Source: Enoplolaimus lenunculus (Eukaryota > Nematoda > Enoplea > Enoplida > Thoracostomopsidae). Taken from it: a stretch of DNA of 64,000 bases. Under the pieces are notes generated by a model, which saw only the letters and a list, made by a program, of their open reading frames with translations, was not told where the DNA came from and did not search any database. A program made the translations under genes and the position numbers. The stretch spans positions 62,001-126,000 of the forward strand of contig JASANG010000896.1 of assembly GCA_030248215.1 (NCBI GenBank). Direction: 5' to 3'. Position 1 is the stretch's first letter. Every line of letters begins with the position of its first letter. Of this stretch, positions 1-12,654 are shown one piece after another.

Positions 1-939
1 CTTTTGCGAAAATCTCGTTAAGCCCCTGCTTATGCAAAGGTTTGTCAACTAAAAGTAAACCGGGTTGGAACCCCTACCCAATATCTATATAACTACGTAC
101 TTTCCACGAGAATTAAGCGATAAATAGCATACGTAGACAATCAAAAATTACATATGGCTACAGAATAATTTGTCCCTTCAGGACCCAAGCTGACCCCCGT
201 TACCAAATTTACCGCAATGATTCTAGTTATGTACATGGCAAACTTATCATAATAGCATGTATCACTACTGTTCTGAAGAACTTCCGTTTCCGACTAAAAG
301 AGTATCGGCAATGGTTTACTTCACCCCATCAGATATGGGACATGAAGCAAGGGTATAAACAAGGATTAAAACGGTACTATCTCCTTTCGAAATTTTTGGA
401 AAGTCTAGACAAAAGGGACATTTATCGGCTGTAGAATAACGTAGAAAGGTCAAAACTTTATCTTGCTCGCTGCGCTAGCTTGCAAAAAACGATTAGACGT
501 GGTTAATTACCCACACCTGAAACGAAATCCTGGCGAGTGGTTACGCCCCCCCCCTGAAACGGATGTGAAAGCTTTTCAGTTCACAGCATTCATTTTTTGG
601 CTGCACTACGTTTTTCTTAGCTTCCTCTAAGCAACAAATCAACGTTAGGAATCAATTCCGGTATAATTCAGGCTCCAGGGCATTGAACCGAAGAAAGAAG
701 GTTGCATTACGAACGCGCATCACTGTCGATTAAAGCAAAACCAAAACTGGTGCGACAAAACATTGCAGAAGGGGACCGAGGCCCACTGTCGCCAGACTCC
801 CCTCAGTGCCTGTCACAGAGACTCCATTATGTCTGCACCGTGTACCGAAACTGTATTTGCGATATTAGATAGTTCAATAATCAATTTAGTTAAAAACTGG
901 TTCTTTTCCGTTAAGTGCCCGCCAGCCTGCGTTTACTCC
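1..939. other. Gene-free stretch, nothing recognised
   Basis: No ORF here resembles a known protein, and I see no splice-consistent exons, terminal repeats or tandem arrays. The short open frame around 763-972 has no recognisable domain. Confidence 0.5.
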
Positions 940-1490
940 GAGGTCAACTTACAAAAATCGCTGCGTATTTGAGATTCTCATGACCTCCCCTGCTCATTAC
1001 GTACGTACACGTTAAAATTTAAATTTTCAAAAACGTCTATCTTTTCGGTCCCAATGTACCTTTCGGGCAGGGTGCGCAATTCCGATTCCCGATTCCGATT
1101 GCACAATCGAACGGGTTAAAATTTTGACATTTTAATTTTAGGCCTACTTGCCGTGATGTGTTGCATAAAAATTCTGTATCATTTATCTATTAAATTGTTT
1201 TCGATGACTTAACTTATCAATAATTGATTGTAGTTTAGCTTACAGAAACAAAAAGTGATTGCCGCGACGGACACTTTTGAGAATCGTTGCCACCCAACAG
1301 ACACGCTAAATCAATATTACACTTGTTAATATCAATTATTCGTATGGTTACAAAATTTGTACTTCCGATTACGGTATGATCCCATTCCGCTTTGTACCCT
1401 GCTTTCGGGACCAAAAAATTTTTTGTAAAAAGTTAGGCAATTTATATGCATACCATTTGACTCTTGCTGTGAGGAGCTCGTGTTCTTATT
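940..1490 (+). repeat. Dispersed repeat copy split by a hAT MITE
   Basis: The sequence on both sides of the MITE at 1068-1401 belongs to one dispersed family. The left part has the block reading roughly GAGATTCTCATGACCTCCCC. The right part has an AT-rich block ending near ATACCATTTGAC. The same two blocks lie next to each other near 23,870-24,020 and 63,545-63,710, and a partial copy is near 5,640-5,830. The family looks like the interior of a non-autonomous hAT-type element (see 63,440-63,885). Boundaries are approximate. Confidence 0.5.
1068..1401. mobile_element. hAT-type MITE with perfect 8-bp target duplication
   Basis: The element starts CAGGGTGCGCAATTCCG and ends GCTTTGTACCCTG, so its ends are inverted and begin with the CAGGG typical of hAT elements. 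It is flanked by CTTTCGGG at 1060-1067 and again at 1402-1409, the 8-bp duplication that hAT transposases make. It has no coding capacity and is 334 bp long. Related copies occur near 9,003-9,320 and 57,558-58,150. It lies inside an older dispersed repeat, so it is the younger of the two. Confidence 0.82.
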
Positions 1491-3759
1491 GCTGTTCAAA
1501 ACAATTAAAACTTCAAGAAAAGCTTGAATGTTACAATGGAACCTACTACACGACAACTTTTATAAAATGCGAAAAATGTCACTACTGAAATTGCCAAAAC
1601 CTCTAGCAAAAAATTCTCCCGGCTAGTTAGGTCAATTTTCTGCCTGAGTTAAATACAGGCTTCCAGTTCTACCCTGATATGTGGGAAGTGATTAACAAAC
1701 AAAACACGAGGTTGGGAAATCTGAAAAACTCAAAATTAAATTCCCGATACCGAAATGGAAAACCTGATTTGGGATGTTTCGGATGTGTGTAGTTTTCTGG
1801 ACAAATATCAAGCAAGAATTGTCGGACATCCGGATATGAACACAAACCGGCGCCTATTACTAATTGCTTCTTGTACGACGTTTTGGTTTTTGCGTATCCG
1901 ATGAATATGAGCGGTCCGTCCGATTCGTGGCAGGCAACAAATAACCAAAACAAATAAAAGAGCACACGGTTTTTTGTGTTTAATATTAATACAAGACAAA
2001 CATTAGGCTTGTGGAGTTCCGGCGGGATCGATAAATTAATAGGTCCATATGAGTATTCTGGCAGGTTTTCGAATTTCAAATGGTTTTTGAAAAAAGTGGG
2101 TAAAAACCCCTATGTCACAAAACATCAACAAATATGCTGACCAAAACTGTGCGAAAACTTTTGGCTATAGCCATATCTGAATTAGAATCAGTACCGTACG
2201 TACAGTACATGGCCGCTATTAGTATCACTATTGGGAACACCGCCTTACACAGGGCCTCAAGCCTTCCCTTGCAATCCAGTATAAAGTTAAGCCCCGTTTA
2301 CCACAGACACACAGTCCGCAAAGTTAATTTCAAACTGTATTTGAAATTTTATACACAAAATTGTACAACAAACATTATGCAATACCTGTTAGGGGTGCAG
2401 GTCGGATACTATAACGGGGAACATATACTGGAGAGTGCAATATAAAATACTGAAAGACAAAGAAATCTCTCGAGCAAAGCGACCGAGAAGCCAAATACTA
2501 TTTTAGCATTAAATAAATACTAACACTAAACTAAATTTAATTTAGAAAATCATTTTAGCGGACTCCTACGCCTCCTTTTTGCTGTCTGTGCCCCTCATAT
2601 CTACAGATTATTCTGAATGAGTAAGTACAAATGTTCGAGGGAACACACAGAATAAGTCTAAGAGATGGCTCAGAGCCAACTCTTTTTTGTTCATTAACTT
2701 TGCTCAGGGAAGAGAGGGGGCGTGGGTACTGCTGGGGAAGGCGGATACGCATACGTTATAGAACAATCCAAAATAACAACAACACACAAACTAAACGAGA
2801 TTACAACTACAACTAAAATCAAACGAATACTAAAAAAATCGCCATTTTTTTAAATATTTCACTTCAGGTCAGGGGAGTAATCAGAATTTATTTCGGGTTT
2901 GTAAATGTAGCTCATACAACAAATCTTTTGACGTCTAGCCTTTAGAGGTGTATTCGCGGCGCTGTTGAAATTGCTTTGTCTTTCTCAAAATTTCAGGAAG
3001 GGATACAGCTCCTCTATCTCTATCTCATGTATATGCCCCTGGTTCTGGTTACAGTTTCTCACATAGTACTTACCGCGGGGAGTTACATCCAGTCTATCGG
3101 GCCGGAAGCGATTGTAACAGCAAAAACCGCCGAAAGATAACCGAAAAACCTATACCAGCTGAATAACTAACTATACACTGCATCGCATAGAGAGCACCCC
3201 CCGTTCCGAAAGATCAAATCTATAAAGAGCCTTATATGTGTCGTATCACAGTGTGTTTATATTCATATTACCGTTGTTGTATCTTATAACACAAGCATTA
3301 ATAAACACAATGACACAACAGCATACACTACATAACGTACCGTGTTGTACGCATTTTATAACGCGACCCCGGGCTCATACTAGGGGAACAGGGAAAATAT
3401 TTTTAATTTTCTGAACAGATTACAAAAAAACATTAGTAGGACTTCTGGAATAACGTGCTAGACACTATAAATGAACTAAAATTTCTCGCTCCCTAACAAA
3501 AACTATTCAATGGGATTATCCCCTTCGGCAAAGCGAAATCTTGGTTACACTCCTGAACGCTACCGTTAATAAACACAACGACACAACAACATAACTACGT
3601 AATATATATAGTTTTCTAATATGTACATACGGAGCGTTCAGTCAATCGATATTTGGGCAATCAATATTTTCAAGTAGTACACAAATGAGAGAAAAAGCAA
3701 AAGACACAGAGACCACTGGGCAGATATAAGGGGGCGCGCCCTACCTAGACCATAACCCC
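1491..3759. other. Gene-free stretch
   Basis: No supported gene. A minus-strand open frame at 1669-2079 (136 codons) resembles nothing I know and has no flanking splice signals that join it to other exons. The stretch is AT-rich and low in complexity. Confidence 0.45.
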
Positions 3760-3910
3760 TCATAACAAATTAAAACCATAATTTTGAATTTTGTATTGAG
3801 ATTTAGTACTCAAATTGTGTTTTCATTCTCGCTCACGAGCTTCATTTCAATACCATATATCACGCGTCCCCTCGTCAAAAATTTCTATATATACACGCCA
3901 CTGCAGACAC
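3760..3910 (+). repeat. Dispersed repeat, family with GTATTGAGATTTAGTACT
   Basis: The block with AATTTTGTATTGAGATTTAG followed by TTCTCGCTCACGAGCTT reappears in reverse at about 31,495-31,640. Diverged versions occur near 9,775-9,960, 22,310-22,500 and 29,070-29,190. It encodes nothing. Copies often begin or end beside a GTAGCCA or GCGCCCCT motif, which suggests an old non-autonomous transposon or SINE. Boundaries are approximate. Confidence 0.4.
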
Positions 3911-4662
3911 AGACGCACTAAACATGTACACAACGAACGCTCGGTGGCCGAAGCCAAGCCGCAGTTCAGCTCAGCCAATGCTGCAGTTGCAAACAGCCGC
4001 GACGGTAGCCAAACCAATAAAATCAAATCTCAAGTTAAAATTTAAAAATGCTTCCAAAATCTATACCTTTAAACCGATACATCTTGATACTACATCACGA
4101 CCGCCCCTTGCTTTCCTTTCTAAATTCAAATTTCAAAACTGTGATACAAAATTTCCCAAGCCAATATACGTATCTAAGGCCAAGCCTAGCTAACCATCAT
4201 CTACCTTGCTGCGCTAGCACCTCCACCTCACAACAACGTAGCCTCAGGTTGCGATTATAAAGCTCAAACCCCTTTGAAATTTTGATAAAACGCATCCCCT
4301 CTTCCAGAATTCTCGCACGCCTATAACCAGTCATAACCAGCCCCCATTCCAAACGTATGAGTTCTTATTACCGATGTACCATCATAACAAATTTGTCAAC
4401 ACAACAAAATCTAAAACGCAATTATTCAACTTATCCCGCTGTTGTGTTTTTAAACCATGCACATACCGAATTTAAAAACTGATAAGTCACCCCCTTTGTG
4501 ACACGTACATTTTCACTAAATCGTCCCCATGTAAACAAAGTTTATACATAACGAGTAGAGTATATATACGCTCAACGGACGCGACCTCCTTCCTTCGTTC
4601 GGGGCTGTACTAATATATACCAGATGCAGTTAAAACGAACAAATACACATAATGCAGATGCA
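3911..4662. other. Gene-free stretch
   Basis: Overlapping short open frames at 3,815-4,260 run in all three frames with biased composition. None resembles a protein family, and I do not call a gene. Confidence 0.4.
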
Positions 4663-4824
4663 TACAAGGGCGCAGCCAAGAGGTTACGGTTCGAATTCTC
4701 CCTCGTTACGATTTTTGTTCAGTGTTTTGGAAGCTTTTGCAGACAATAACAAGAAATCCATGACAAACCCCTTCGAACGTTTATAAAACACCCCCTTGCC
4801 AAAATCGTAGCAACATCCATGGAT
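4663..4824 (+). repeat. Dispersed MITE-like repeat, copy 1 of 2
   Basis: This copy aligns along its length with 32,277-32,437. Both start near GCGCAGCCA, share a middle block with GTTCAG and AAGAAATCCAT / GGAAATCCAT, and end near an ATGGTTATGCC or CATGGATGC motif. A fragment of the same right end lies near 4,260-4,350. The copies are diverged and no target duplication is clear. Confidence 0.45.
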
Positions 4825-5559
4825 GCATATATGTGTTCATCATCTATAACGTAGTTTATTAAATGACATAATTTTAGATTATCGGGGCGGAAGGCTTTAG
4901 CCCCCGTCCAAACAATTTTCCTTGCTAACGTTGTATCCTAGTCGAGTAAGTAGGAGTAAACGAATGTACAACCATTCCAGATTATTTTCTTAACACCCCG
5001 AAAATAAGCCCGGTTAAGCCTAATCTTGGTTTAATTTTCCATCCAATTTAATCTTTTTGCATCAACGCTATCACTAGCTTGATTGGAGATGCAGCTAGTT
5101 TAGGCACATCCTTAAGCTTATGCTTAGAACTGTATATTTTAACGATTTATTCAGTTGCACTATGAATAAACAAAAATTACAAGCACAGCCGTAAAACAAA
5201 CCAAAGACTGTGTACTGTAACGCAACTCAATCTCTGTAAACTTCCTAGCAACAAGCGCATTTGTGTGTTTTGTCCATAACTTTTTAGCAACCTTTTCAAC
5301 TGTTAACACAAGAAACGTAGTTCGAAATTTTTATATAACGTAAGCACCTCACCCCGCCCCCGCCCTTGCTTCCAAATTTATGGTTAACGTCCTCCCTGAC
5401 TAGTATTAATGTTGTAAATGTTAAAAATTTTGCACGTATATAAATTCGTAATGTTAAAGTAAGATCCTGCCATAGGTTGCATTCCAAATACCTGGATAAC
5501 TACTACTAGTTGACCGACAACTTGTAATCCGACATTTCCACACTGGTGTAGTTCTGGGG

Positions 5560-5870
5560 ACTCCTAATGTACCAAAAACAATTAGGCCATTTCGGTTATC
5601 CCCCAGCCGACGTTCACTCAAAAATTGTCCGAATTTCAACATTTACGCAAATTTGAGCTACTCATGAGTTCATGACATCCACTAATCGTTCCACGCTCGA
5701 ATTTTAAATTTTTACAAAATCGATTTTTAAAGAACCAAGAACTGTCCAGGAATGCAAAAAGATTTTTTCAAAACTTAGACTCATTCAATCTAACTAAAAC
5801 TCGTTAGCCGACCATCTAATTGTTACAAATAATACCGTTCGACTCGGCTCCGCAAGCTGCGTGAAATGAC
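5560..5870 (+). repeat. Diverged dispersed repeat copy
   Basis: It carries the block with CTCATGAGTTCATGACATCC followed by AT-rich sequence, matching the family also seen at 940-1490, 23,815-24,110 and 63,545-63,740. Ends are not resolved. Confidence 0.35.
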
Positions 5871-6659
5871 ATGTATCATAATATGTCTAACTTTTTCACA
5901 AAAATTTTTGGGGCCTAAAGGGGTACGGACGGAACCCTAGCTTTAAAATTGAACTCTTCAAAACTTCAAATTTGGGTGTGAAATGATCAGGGGAGGTTAT
6001 GAGAAGTTGAGATATGCAAAAAGCTTCAAAATCGGATCATTTTAGGGCCATAGTTGCTTCCAGTGACCACACCTGCGCTTTGATCATTTCTGCCAAAACG
6101 TGAGATCTGGAGATCACGAACTGTTTCCAACGTCCACGACAAACAAAAGAACTCTGTCTGTTAACCAATGAGCAACGTTTCCTTTGGGGCGCCCTAAATC
6201 TAAACATAACAGCATTTTTCACATCAACACCAATGATTTCAATTGATTTCCGAAAATTTTTGAAATATATTTTATAGAGCAGTCAGAGTCCAACCACATA
6301 ATCCACATCCGTCTCCGGGATTCGCCGAACGTGTGGAAATTTCGGTAACAAAAATTTTCGTCCATTTTTGTCTTTATTCAGATTCAGCTTCCAATTCCAA
6401 ATAGAAGTTGAATCAGAATCGGAGACTAATTTTATTTTGTATAAGCGGAGTCTGCCAAAAATATTAGTTTGTTCCGTTACGCACGTGCGTATGTATTATT
6501 ATACTGGAAACAGTAAATTCCTAGTTTCGATTCCGCTACGATTTCCGGTATAAATTTAAATTCGATTTTTTCCAGTTAAAACCCAACCTGATTGAGAATT
6601 TGGGATGGGAAAATTATTGCAGCATTGTAATTTGTAAGCTATGTCGAATGGGATTGAAA

Positions 6660-7366
6660 CACGGTTGAAACCTGCCCGGGCTCAGGCCCGCGGGTCCGGG
6701 CCCAACTATGAGCATTGAGTAACATCCTTTTTACCCATGAGCCCATGAAATAGACCGCTGGTTTGATATTGTAATAAGATTTGGATACGTATTTCTGAAG
6801 CTTAATTCCTTTCAATTTTTAAAAATACTGCGGTCATGGCGTTGCAAAAATTTCGAAAAGTAGGGTTTACGTTACGAAAAAATTTCGAAGAAGAGTTTCT
6901 TTAGTTTCTAAATCGGAATCATTTGCACCTATGCGGTGTAAAAAGTTTTCTACTCCACGTACTGACAAACGAGCTTGTTGGTTACCTAGAATCTTGAACT
7001 GTAGACATTTCTATTGCTATTTCAAGAAATCCGTTAATTACTGGCTGGGAAACACAGTGCTACTTCTGTTGTCATTCAAGATCACTAGACGCGTGCTCGG
7101 TATACAAGCTATTTCGTACGAATCTCAGCAGCATTTTAGTGAAGGTGGCAACGTAGTAACCGGGACTCTCAGCCTTTTGCATCCGTCGGTCGTTGGCGCT
7201 CTTGTGGCTCTGAAGGAACTGCACTGCACAATATTTGGTGAAATATGAAAAATAATGTTACGTTTATATGGCTTGTTTTATGCCTTGTTTTCTGCTCTAA
7301 ACCTATATAAAATTCGCTAGACCGGGCCCAGATCGGGCCCCAAAAACCAGACCGGTTCCAACTCTG
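6660..7366 (+). mobile_element. Degenerate hAT DNA transposon with target duplication
   Basis: This 707-bp element is bounded by a perfect 8-bp duplication, GATTGAAA, at 6652-6659 and 7367-7374. Its ends are inverted: CACGGTTGAAACC on the left and the complement of CAGAGTTGGAACC on the right, each followed by GGGCCC-rich sequence. It encloses a short open frame that matches the C-terminal dimerisation region of hAT transposases. The catalytic N-terminal part is absent, so the copy is an internally deleted, non-autonomous derivative. Confidence 0.85.
6931..7248 (+). pseudogene. Remnant of hAT transposase C-terminal domain
   Basis: The 105-codon frame reads, near its middle and end, VLGIQAISYESQQHFSEGGN and then VVTGTLSLLHPSVVGALVAL. 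This fits the hAT C-terminal dimerisation pattern (…YL.IPATS.PSERVFS.AGN.VT..R..L.P..VE.LV.L). Only about the last 70 residues align. The RNase H-like catalytic core is missing, so this cannot be an active transposase. The start codon is arbitrary because upstream coding sequence is lost. The call rests on pattern recognition, supported by the hAT ends and 8-bp duplication around it. Confidence 0.6.
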
Positions 7367-7471
7367 GATTGAAATAGTAAATTTTATACTGGATCCGGAG
7401 GTTAATCGGATATAGCACCGAAATTTGTGAACTGTTGGTAGTATTTAATTTGTGCAAAAGTAAGAGTTTAC

Positions 7472-7862
7472 CAGGTGCAACCGGAATTCCAGTTTACCGG
7501 AACAGGAATTTGAAATCACCGGAAACCGAACCGGATCCGGAAAATGAAAAATACATGCTACAGAAAAATTCATTTTAATATTTTTTTGCAATATTGGTGA
7601 AATAACCCTAGTTAAGACAGGTATCCACCTTATCTGCTGTAATTTTAGATTTTCATAATCCAGAGAAGCGCAATCTACCTTCGATGGTTTATTTTCGACG
7701 ATTGTCAAGATTGTCAAGGTTTATATACTATACGAATGAAATCTATTTAATTTTTATCGTCATTTTTTAGTAAAATATCTTGTTTTCCACCGACCAAAAT
7801 ATAATACCGGAATTTGTAATTCCGGTGAAAATTTACCGGAATCGGCAGGTCAAAAAATGCCG
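7472..7862 (-). mobile_element. hAT-type MITE, CAGGGTGCAACCGG family
   Basis: The left end reads CAGGTGCAACCGGAATTCC, close to the CAGGGTGCAACCGGAATTCC end of the intact copy at 43,141-43,525. The interior matches that copy in reverse orientation, including TTTTCATAATCCA and the CCGGTAAATT-type ends. The flank on the left is GAGTTTAC and near the right end GAGTTTTA, a probable decayed 8-bp duplication. The right terminus is eroded, so the end coordinate is approximate. Confidence 0.6.
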
Positions 7863-9002
7863 GGGAGTTTTAATTTCATTTCGTTATGAAAAACGTAAGC
7901 TTTTTGATTTGTCCGGGAATGCAGTCTCAGCAAAATGACTAGTATTACTACGTGTAAAAAGAATTTTCATGGAGACCACAACCGCAAACATCCGGTATTC
8001 GGGTTTAAACTGCAACCAGATATGCGGTCGATACCTTATGTAGGGAAACTTTTGCCTTGTGCAAAAATCATTTTAATATTAGAGTTGGGAAAGCTAAGCA
8101 AGTACCACGAAAACCCCACACAAAAATATTAAACTCGAACGCTGTATGTGGGGACAACGAAAAATTCGAGAATCTGTATGGTAACGTCGTGTGAAAAAAT
8201 GACTAACACTGGTATCGAAATCGGAATTTAAGTTTTCGCAATTCTATTAAAGAGTAAAGTGTATGACTTTTGTTGTTGAAGTGTGCCTATCTCTACTGTT
8301 CACTGTTTCAGTAAAAATTGCTTGCATAGCTGACACTATTAGCAAACTACTAAGGATGAAAAACTTATGACATTAATGGAGGGCTACCAATTCTAAAAGC
8401 AGCCTACCAATTCTCAGAACACTGGATCAGCTTGGCATTAATTTTAAATGCACTTAAGATATGGAGCATTTCAAAACTTTGAATATGAAGTATTATTAAG
8501 CCATAAATAACAAGAAAAGAATTTTGAAAATTAATCAATTATATACAGTACTGTTGTCACTGCATTAAAAATGCTGTTAAAACAAATACTGAGCTATATT
8601 TGAAAAGTTGTGTTGTTAACATGCTAACTTCCCGCTATGAAATAGAATTTTAAGTTTAGATTTATTTATTCGTTTGAAAGTCAAACTTAGTTTTCAATTG
8701 GATTCACATTTTGATTTTTAGCGAAATACTTGCTCTGTCATGCTCTTTAAGTAACAACTGAGAATACGTACAAAGAAAAAAACAGATTAAGTGCAAACGA
8801 ACGAAACAACAGACTAAATCTAAGTTCAAACAATTTAAAAACCATAACTGAGAAATTAGAATTCCGGCATCGAAATAGCACTAATAGTAGCCAGGTTTTA
8901 CCGGAATTTTAACCAGAATCAGAACTCAACTGGATCCCTGCCGATTACTAACCCAGTCAAACATGTTTTGCGTAATCCTACTCCTGTAGATTTCACAGTT
9001 TA
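7863..9002. other. Gene-free stretch
   Basis: AT-rich sequence with no supported gene and no repeat whose ends I can define. A fragment with ACCGGAATTTTAACC near 8,900 suggests another decayed hAT-type MITE. Confidence 0.4.
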
Positions 9003-9320
9003 CAGCCTGAATTCCGATTCAAAACGAGTTCAGATTTCGATTGCACAATCAATCGGAATCGGAATTTTTGAATTTCAATTTTAATTCTATTTGTTGCGAT
9101 ATGTTGCATAAATTCTGTAAATAGCTTTCGATGAGTCAACTTTCCAATAATAGATTGTAGTTTAGCCTTACAGATCCAAAAACCATCGCCTATTTGTTCG
9201 TGCGACGTTTTTGAAAATTGTACCGGTCAGAAGCCAAAATATGCAAAAAATTCAAACCGATCCATTTTTTTGGCAACTGCGAATCAGAATCGATAAACTA
9301 GAAACACGTGATGGTCCTGG
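9003..9320 (+). mobile_element. Diverged hAT-type MITE copy
   Basis: It shares the order of blocks seen at 1068-1401: AATTCCGATTC, CGATTGCACAATCAA, a TTTTAATT block, a GTTGCATAAA block and GATTGTAGTTTAGC. Ends are eroded and no target duplication is visible. Confidence 0.5.
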
Positions 9321-10745
9321 TTTGGTTCCAGATGACATACAACCAATAGCATGAGTGATCAGCCAATCGTGGCGCAGATTCATTTAACCCGAAACAGGGA
9401 TTGAGTTTTCGCTGTATTTCCAAGCACTGTACAAACTTTTCAAGGAATGCCGAAATTTTTACAAGCGGTCCTGAACCTTACGTATTCCCCTCTTGAACAC
9501 CGAGAACGACCCAAAATAATAGAAAAACAAGTGAACACAAAAACTACTAAAACACAACGCAAAAATATGCATATAGTTTCCTTTTGAACTACTAAAAGCT
9601 TGTCACGTCCTATGTACATAATAAAATACATATTATGCGCTGTATATACGAAACCCCCTGAGCGCGAGGAGGCGCTGTTCACACAAAACACAGGAAAATC
9701 AATAAAATGCAGTAACGCTGTACAATAACAACAGAGTACACAACGGCGGCGGCAGGCGTCTCATCACTGGTGCTTTAAAGGGAAGGCCACTCCGACCTAA
9801 GACCCCCCAATAGGGATAATAACCAAGATTCTGTATTAAGGTTTACCACTAAAATGACGTTTGGCTTTGTGCTCGCTTCGCTCGAGAGTTTTTTCCATTT
9901 ATACCTCAGGTGGCCCCCCTTTGAAATATTGCTGTATCTGCGACTGCGCGTCGTATATGTACACAGGGCCATAATTCCAGGCGGGCAACTGGCTACAAGA
10001 CTAAAACCACCGCCAGGTAATTTTTCTTCCAATTCTTTCCTTAGTACTGCTATTAGGTTTTACTAATCTACAGCCACACCGTGTTATCTGACACATATTT
10101 AAAAACTTCATTCGTTTTCGCCTCCCTCCACACTGTTTGTATAAAAAATACACCCCATGTTATTTCTGTATACAGTAACAGTCAATAAATACGGCGTTCA
10201 CAGCTAATAGCATTATTACACATCAGTTCAGAGTTGATATGATACCCTGTTACCCCACACAATAGACTTTCACTTCAACAGCCCGCACCCCTCATCCCAT
10301 TGGGTTACGCTCCCTTTATGCGTACAACATAATACGATACCAACGTATGGAACATATCCCCCAACAAAATAAGGAGGCCAACGCCTGAACGCGACAATTT
10401 TGTTAGCATGCAACATTTTACTGTTTGAATTGAAGAACATAACCGTAAGATTTATATACAGTTTGTAAAGCAGGACGCAATACGATGTTCAAGCTATGGG
10501 TTTAGGGGAGGCTAGACTAAAGCGATCTTGTACACTTCAGACACGCAGGCTTAGGCTTAGGATTGCCTTATCATTTGGCGATTCAATCAGCAAGTGCCAA
10601 GTGTAAATTTTTTCAAAGCTGCGTCATAAGTTTTCATTCAACAATGTAACTATGAACCAACTGCAAACAATATTCGCGTTGTGTTGAGATAGTAATTTTT
10701 CAAACACCAAATCCCTACGTTTTTAATTGCTACTTACGAAATATA
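9321..10745. other. Gene-free stretch with old repeat pieces
   Basis: A GGCGGCGGCAGGC block near 9,742 is repeated near 21,962. A piece resembling the 3,760-3,910 repeat lies near 9,775-9,960. I see no supported gene. Confidence 0.4.
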
Positions 10746-11110
10746 ACCAGTCGTAGTGGGACTACATGTATTGAGCGAAGCTCAAACACACTTAAGCAAT
10801 TAAGCTAATATGCAAATTTGTTATTAGCTAACTATTCATTTGCTGGTTTTGGAGATTCATAAACAATTTTTTCAGATTCCTCGCACCCAAAACCCTTCCG
10901 TAACCTTAATAATTAGTGAAATATGAAATAATGCAAAAAGTTTTAATTGAGGCTTATCAATTATGCTAATATGCAAATTAACTATTAGCTAACTATTTAA
11001 TTATTGGTTTTGAAGATTTGTAGACAATTTATTCAGATTCCTCGCGCCCAAAACCCTTTAGTACTGAAATTACATTGCTTGTAACCGTAATAATTAGTGA
11101 AATTGCACGC
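10746..11110 (+). repeat. Repeat family R, partial copy with ~180-bp subrepeats
   Basis: It starts CCAGTCGTAGTGGGACTACA, followed by TTGAGCGAAGCTC, exactly as the longer copy at 55,559-56,285. It then shows two tandem subunits, each running GCTAATATGCAAATT, TTAGCTAACTATT, a GGTTTTG block, TTCAGATTCCTCGC, AAACCCTT and ACCTTAATAATTAGTGAAAT. No coding capacity. Confidence 0.7.
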
Positions 11111-11769
11111 TTCAACCCACGAGCACAAAATATAAAACGTTTCGCAAAACTTTGAACTTCGTTCGGAGTTACGCTTCGCTCTATAAATAATTTGCACCAA
11201 CCCCCGAAATCGAAATGATCTTGTCCGCCATCGCGCTGAAATTGAAATGCCGAAAGACAGAAATCGTAAATTGATCCTGACAGAAATTCTGGTTAAACCG
11301 GAATTTTTCTTCAATCAGGATCCGCAGCCAACTGAACATTCAAGGGCTACGATGAATTCGAACTCACGATTTCACCGATTCCTAATCCAAACCAGCACCC
11401 ACTGCGATTTTGCCGAATCCGATTTCGAATTCGAACCTTGATTTCGTAAAATCACTTCTGATAAAAGTATACATATCGTATTAAATTAATAAAACTGTAT
11501 CCTCTGACTTGTCAGACTTAGCAAGTCATATTTTATGCAGGAAAAAAAGAAACATGTGCATTCAGAAATATCGAAACAGGTTCAGAACCGCAGGTGCTGA
11601 AGTTTTTCGAAAATAATGGTTCAAAACTTCCTGAAACCGTACACGAACTTTTGTTGTCACCCGGCTAGGAAGGGTAAATAAATTACAGAATCATGTGGAG
11701 ATATCACAAAGACGTATAAGTGGGGAGAAATACTCAAACATGCATATTGCAACCTGCCTTTGTATCACC

Positions 11770-12310
11770 ATTTTGCGGCGTTCCGCGAAGCGTTTTATGT
11801 TTTGTACTCGGGGAACCTCGTATCGGTGTGTTAAAATTTTAATCCGTTTATTAGCTGCAGGCTAATTTACATAATTGGATAAGCCTAAATTGGGACTTTT
11901 TAAGATACTTCGATAATTATTACGATTACAAGCGATGTAATTTCAACACTAAAGGGTTTTTGGGTGCGAGAACTGTAAATAAAATGTTTGTAGACCTTCA
12001 GAACCGATAAATGAATAGTTAGCTATAAGCTAATTTGCACATTTGTTTAATTGGTTATGCCTAAATTGGGAGTTTAAAAGTTACTTCACTAATTATTAAG
12101 GTTACAACAAGCAATCTAATTTCAACAATAAAGGGATTTTTGGTGCGTGCAACCTGAATAAATTGGCTACAAATCTTCAAAACTGATAATTGAATCTCGT
12201 TTTTCAATATTTCACTAATTATTAGGGTGACTGAAGGATTTTTGGGCGCGAGGAATCTGAATAAATTGTTTATAAACCTCCAAAAACGACAAATGGATAG
12301 TTAGCTATGT
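11770..12310 (-). repeat. Repeat family R, inverted array
   Basis: About three of the same ~180-bp subunits run in the opposite orientation. Visible blocks are the complements of TTAGCTAACTATTCATT and of CCTCGCGCCCAAA, and ACTAATTATTA. Together with the copies at 10,746-11,110 and 12,655-12,900 they form an inverted cluster. Confidence 0.65.
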
Positions 12311-12654
12311 GTAACTGCAACATTGATAATACATGCAATAATACAACCACGTCATATAAAGCATAACACAAAATGGTAATTAAGCAATATACACTTGGAA
12401 AATATTAGAAAACTTTCCAACACCGAAAATGCAGTAAAATTAAAGTGAAAAACACCAGATCTAGTACCGGAACCGGATAGTGAAGAATCAGTATTCCGGT
12501 CGCACCCTCGTTAGAGGGCAAAAATTCAAACAAGTGGGGAAAAACTTTCCCAGATAGTTTGAAAGTTTTATGGTTGTTCAGCATTCCCCTTACTTCAATT
12601 TGGCTACGATTCCGATCACACAACAATCCACGAACAAACTCACTTTCAAGTTAA

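Noticed and set aside
1669-2079. 136-codon minus-strand ORF as a gene
   Set aside because: No recognisable domain, biased composition, and no neighbouring exons with compatible splice sites.
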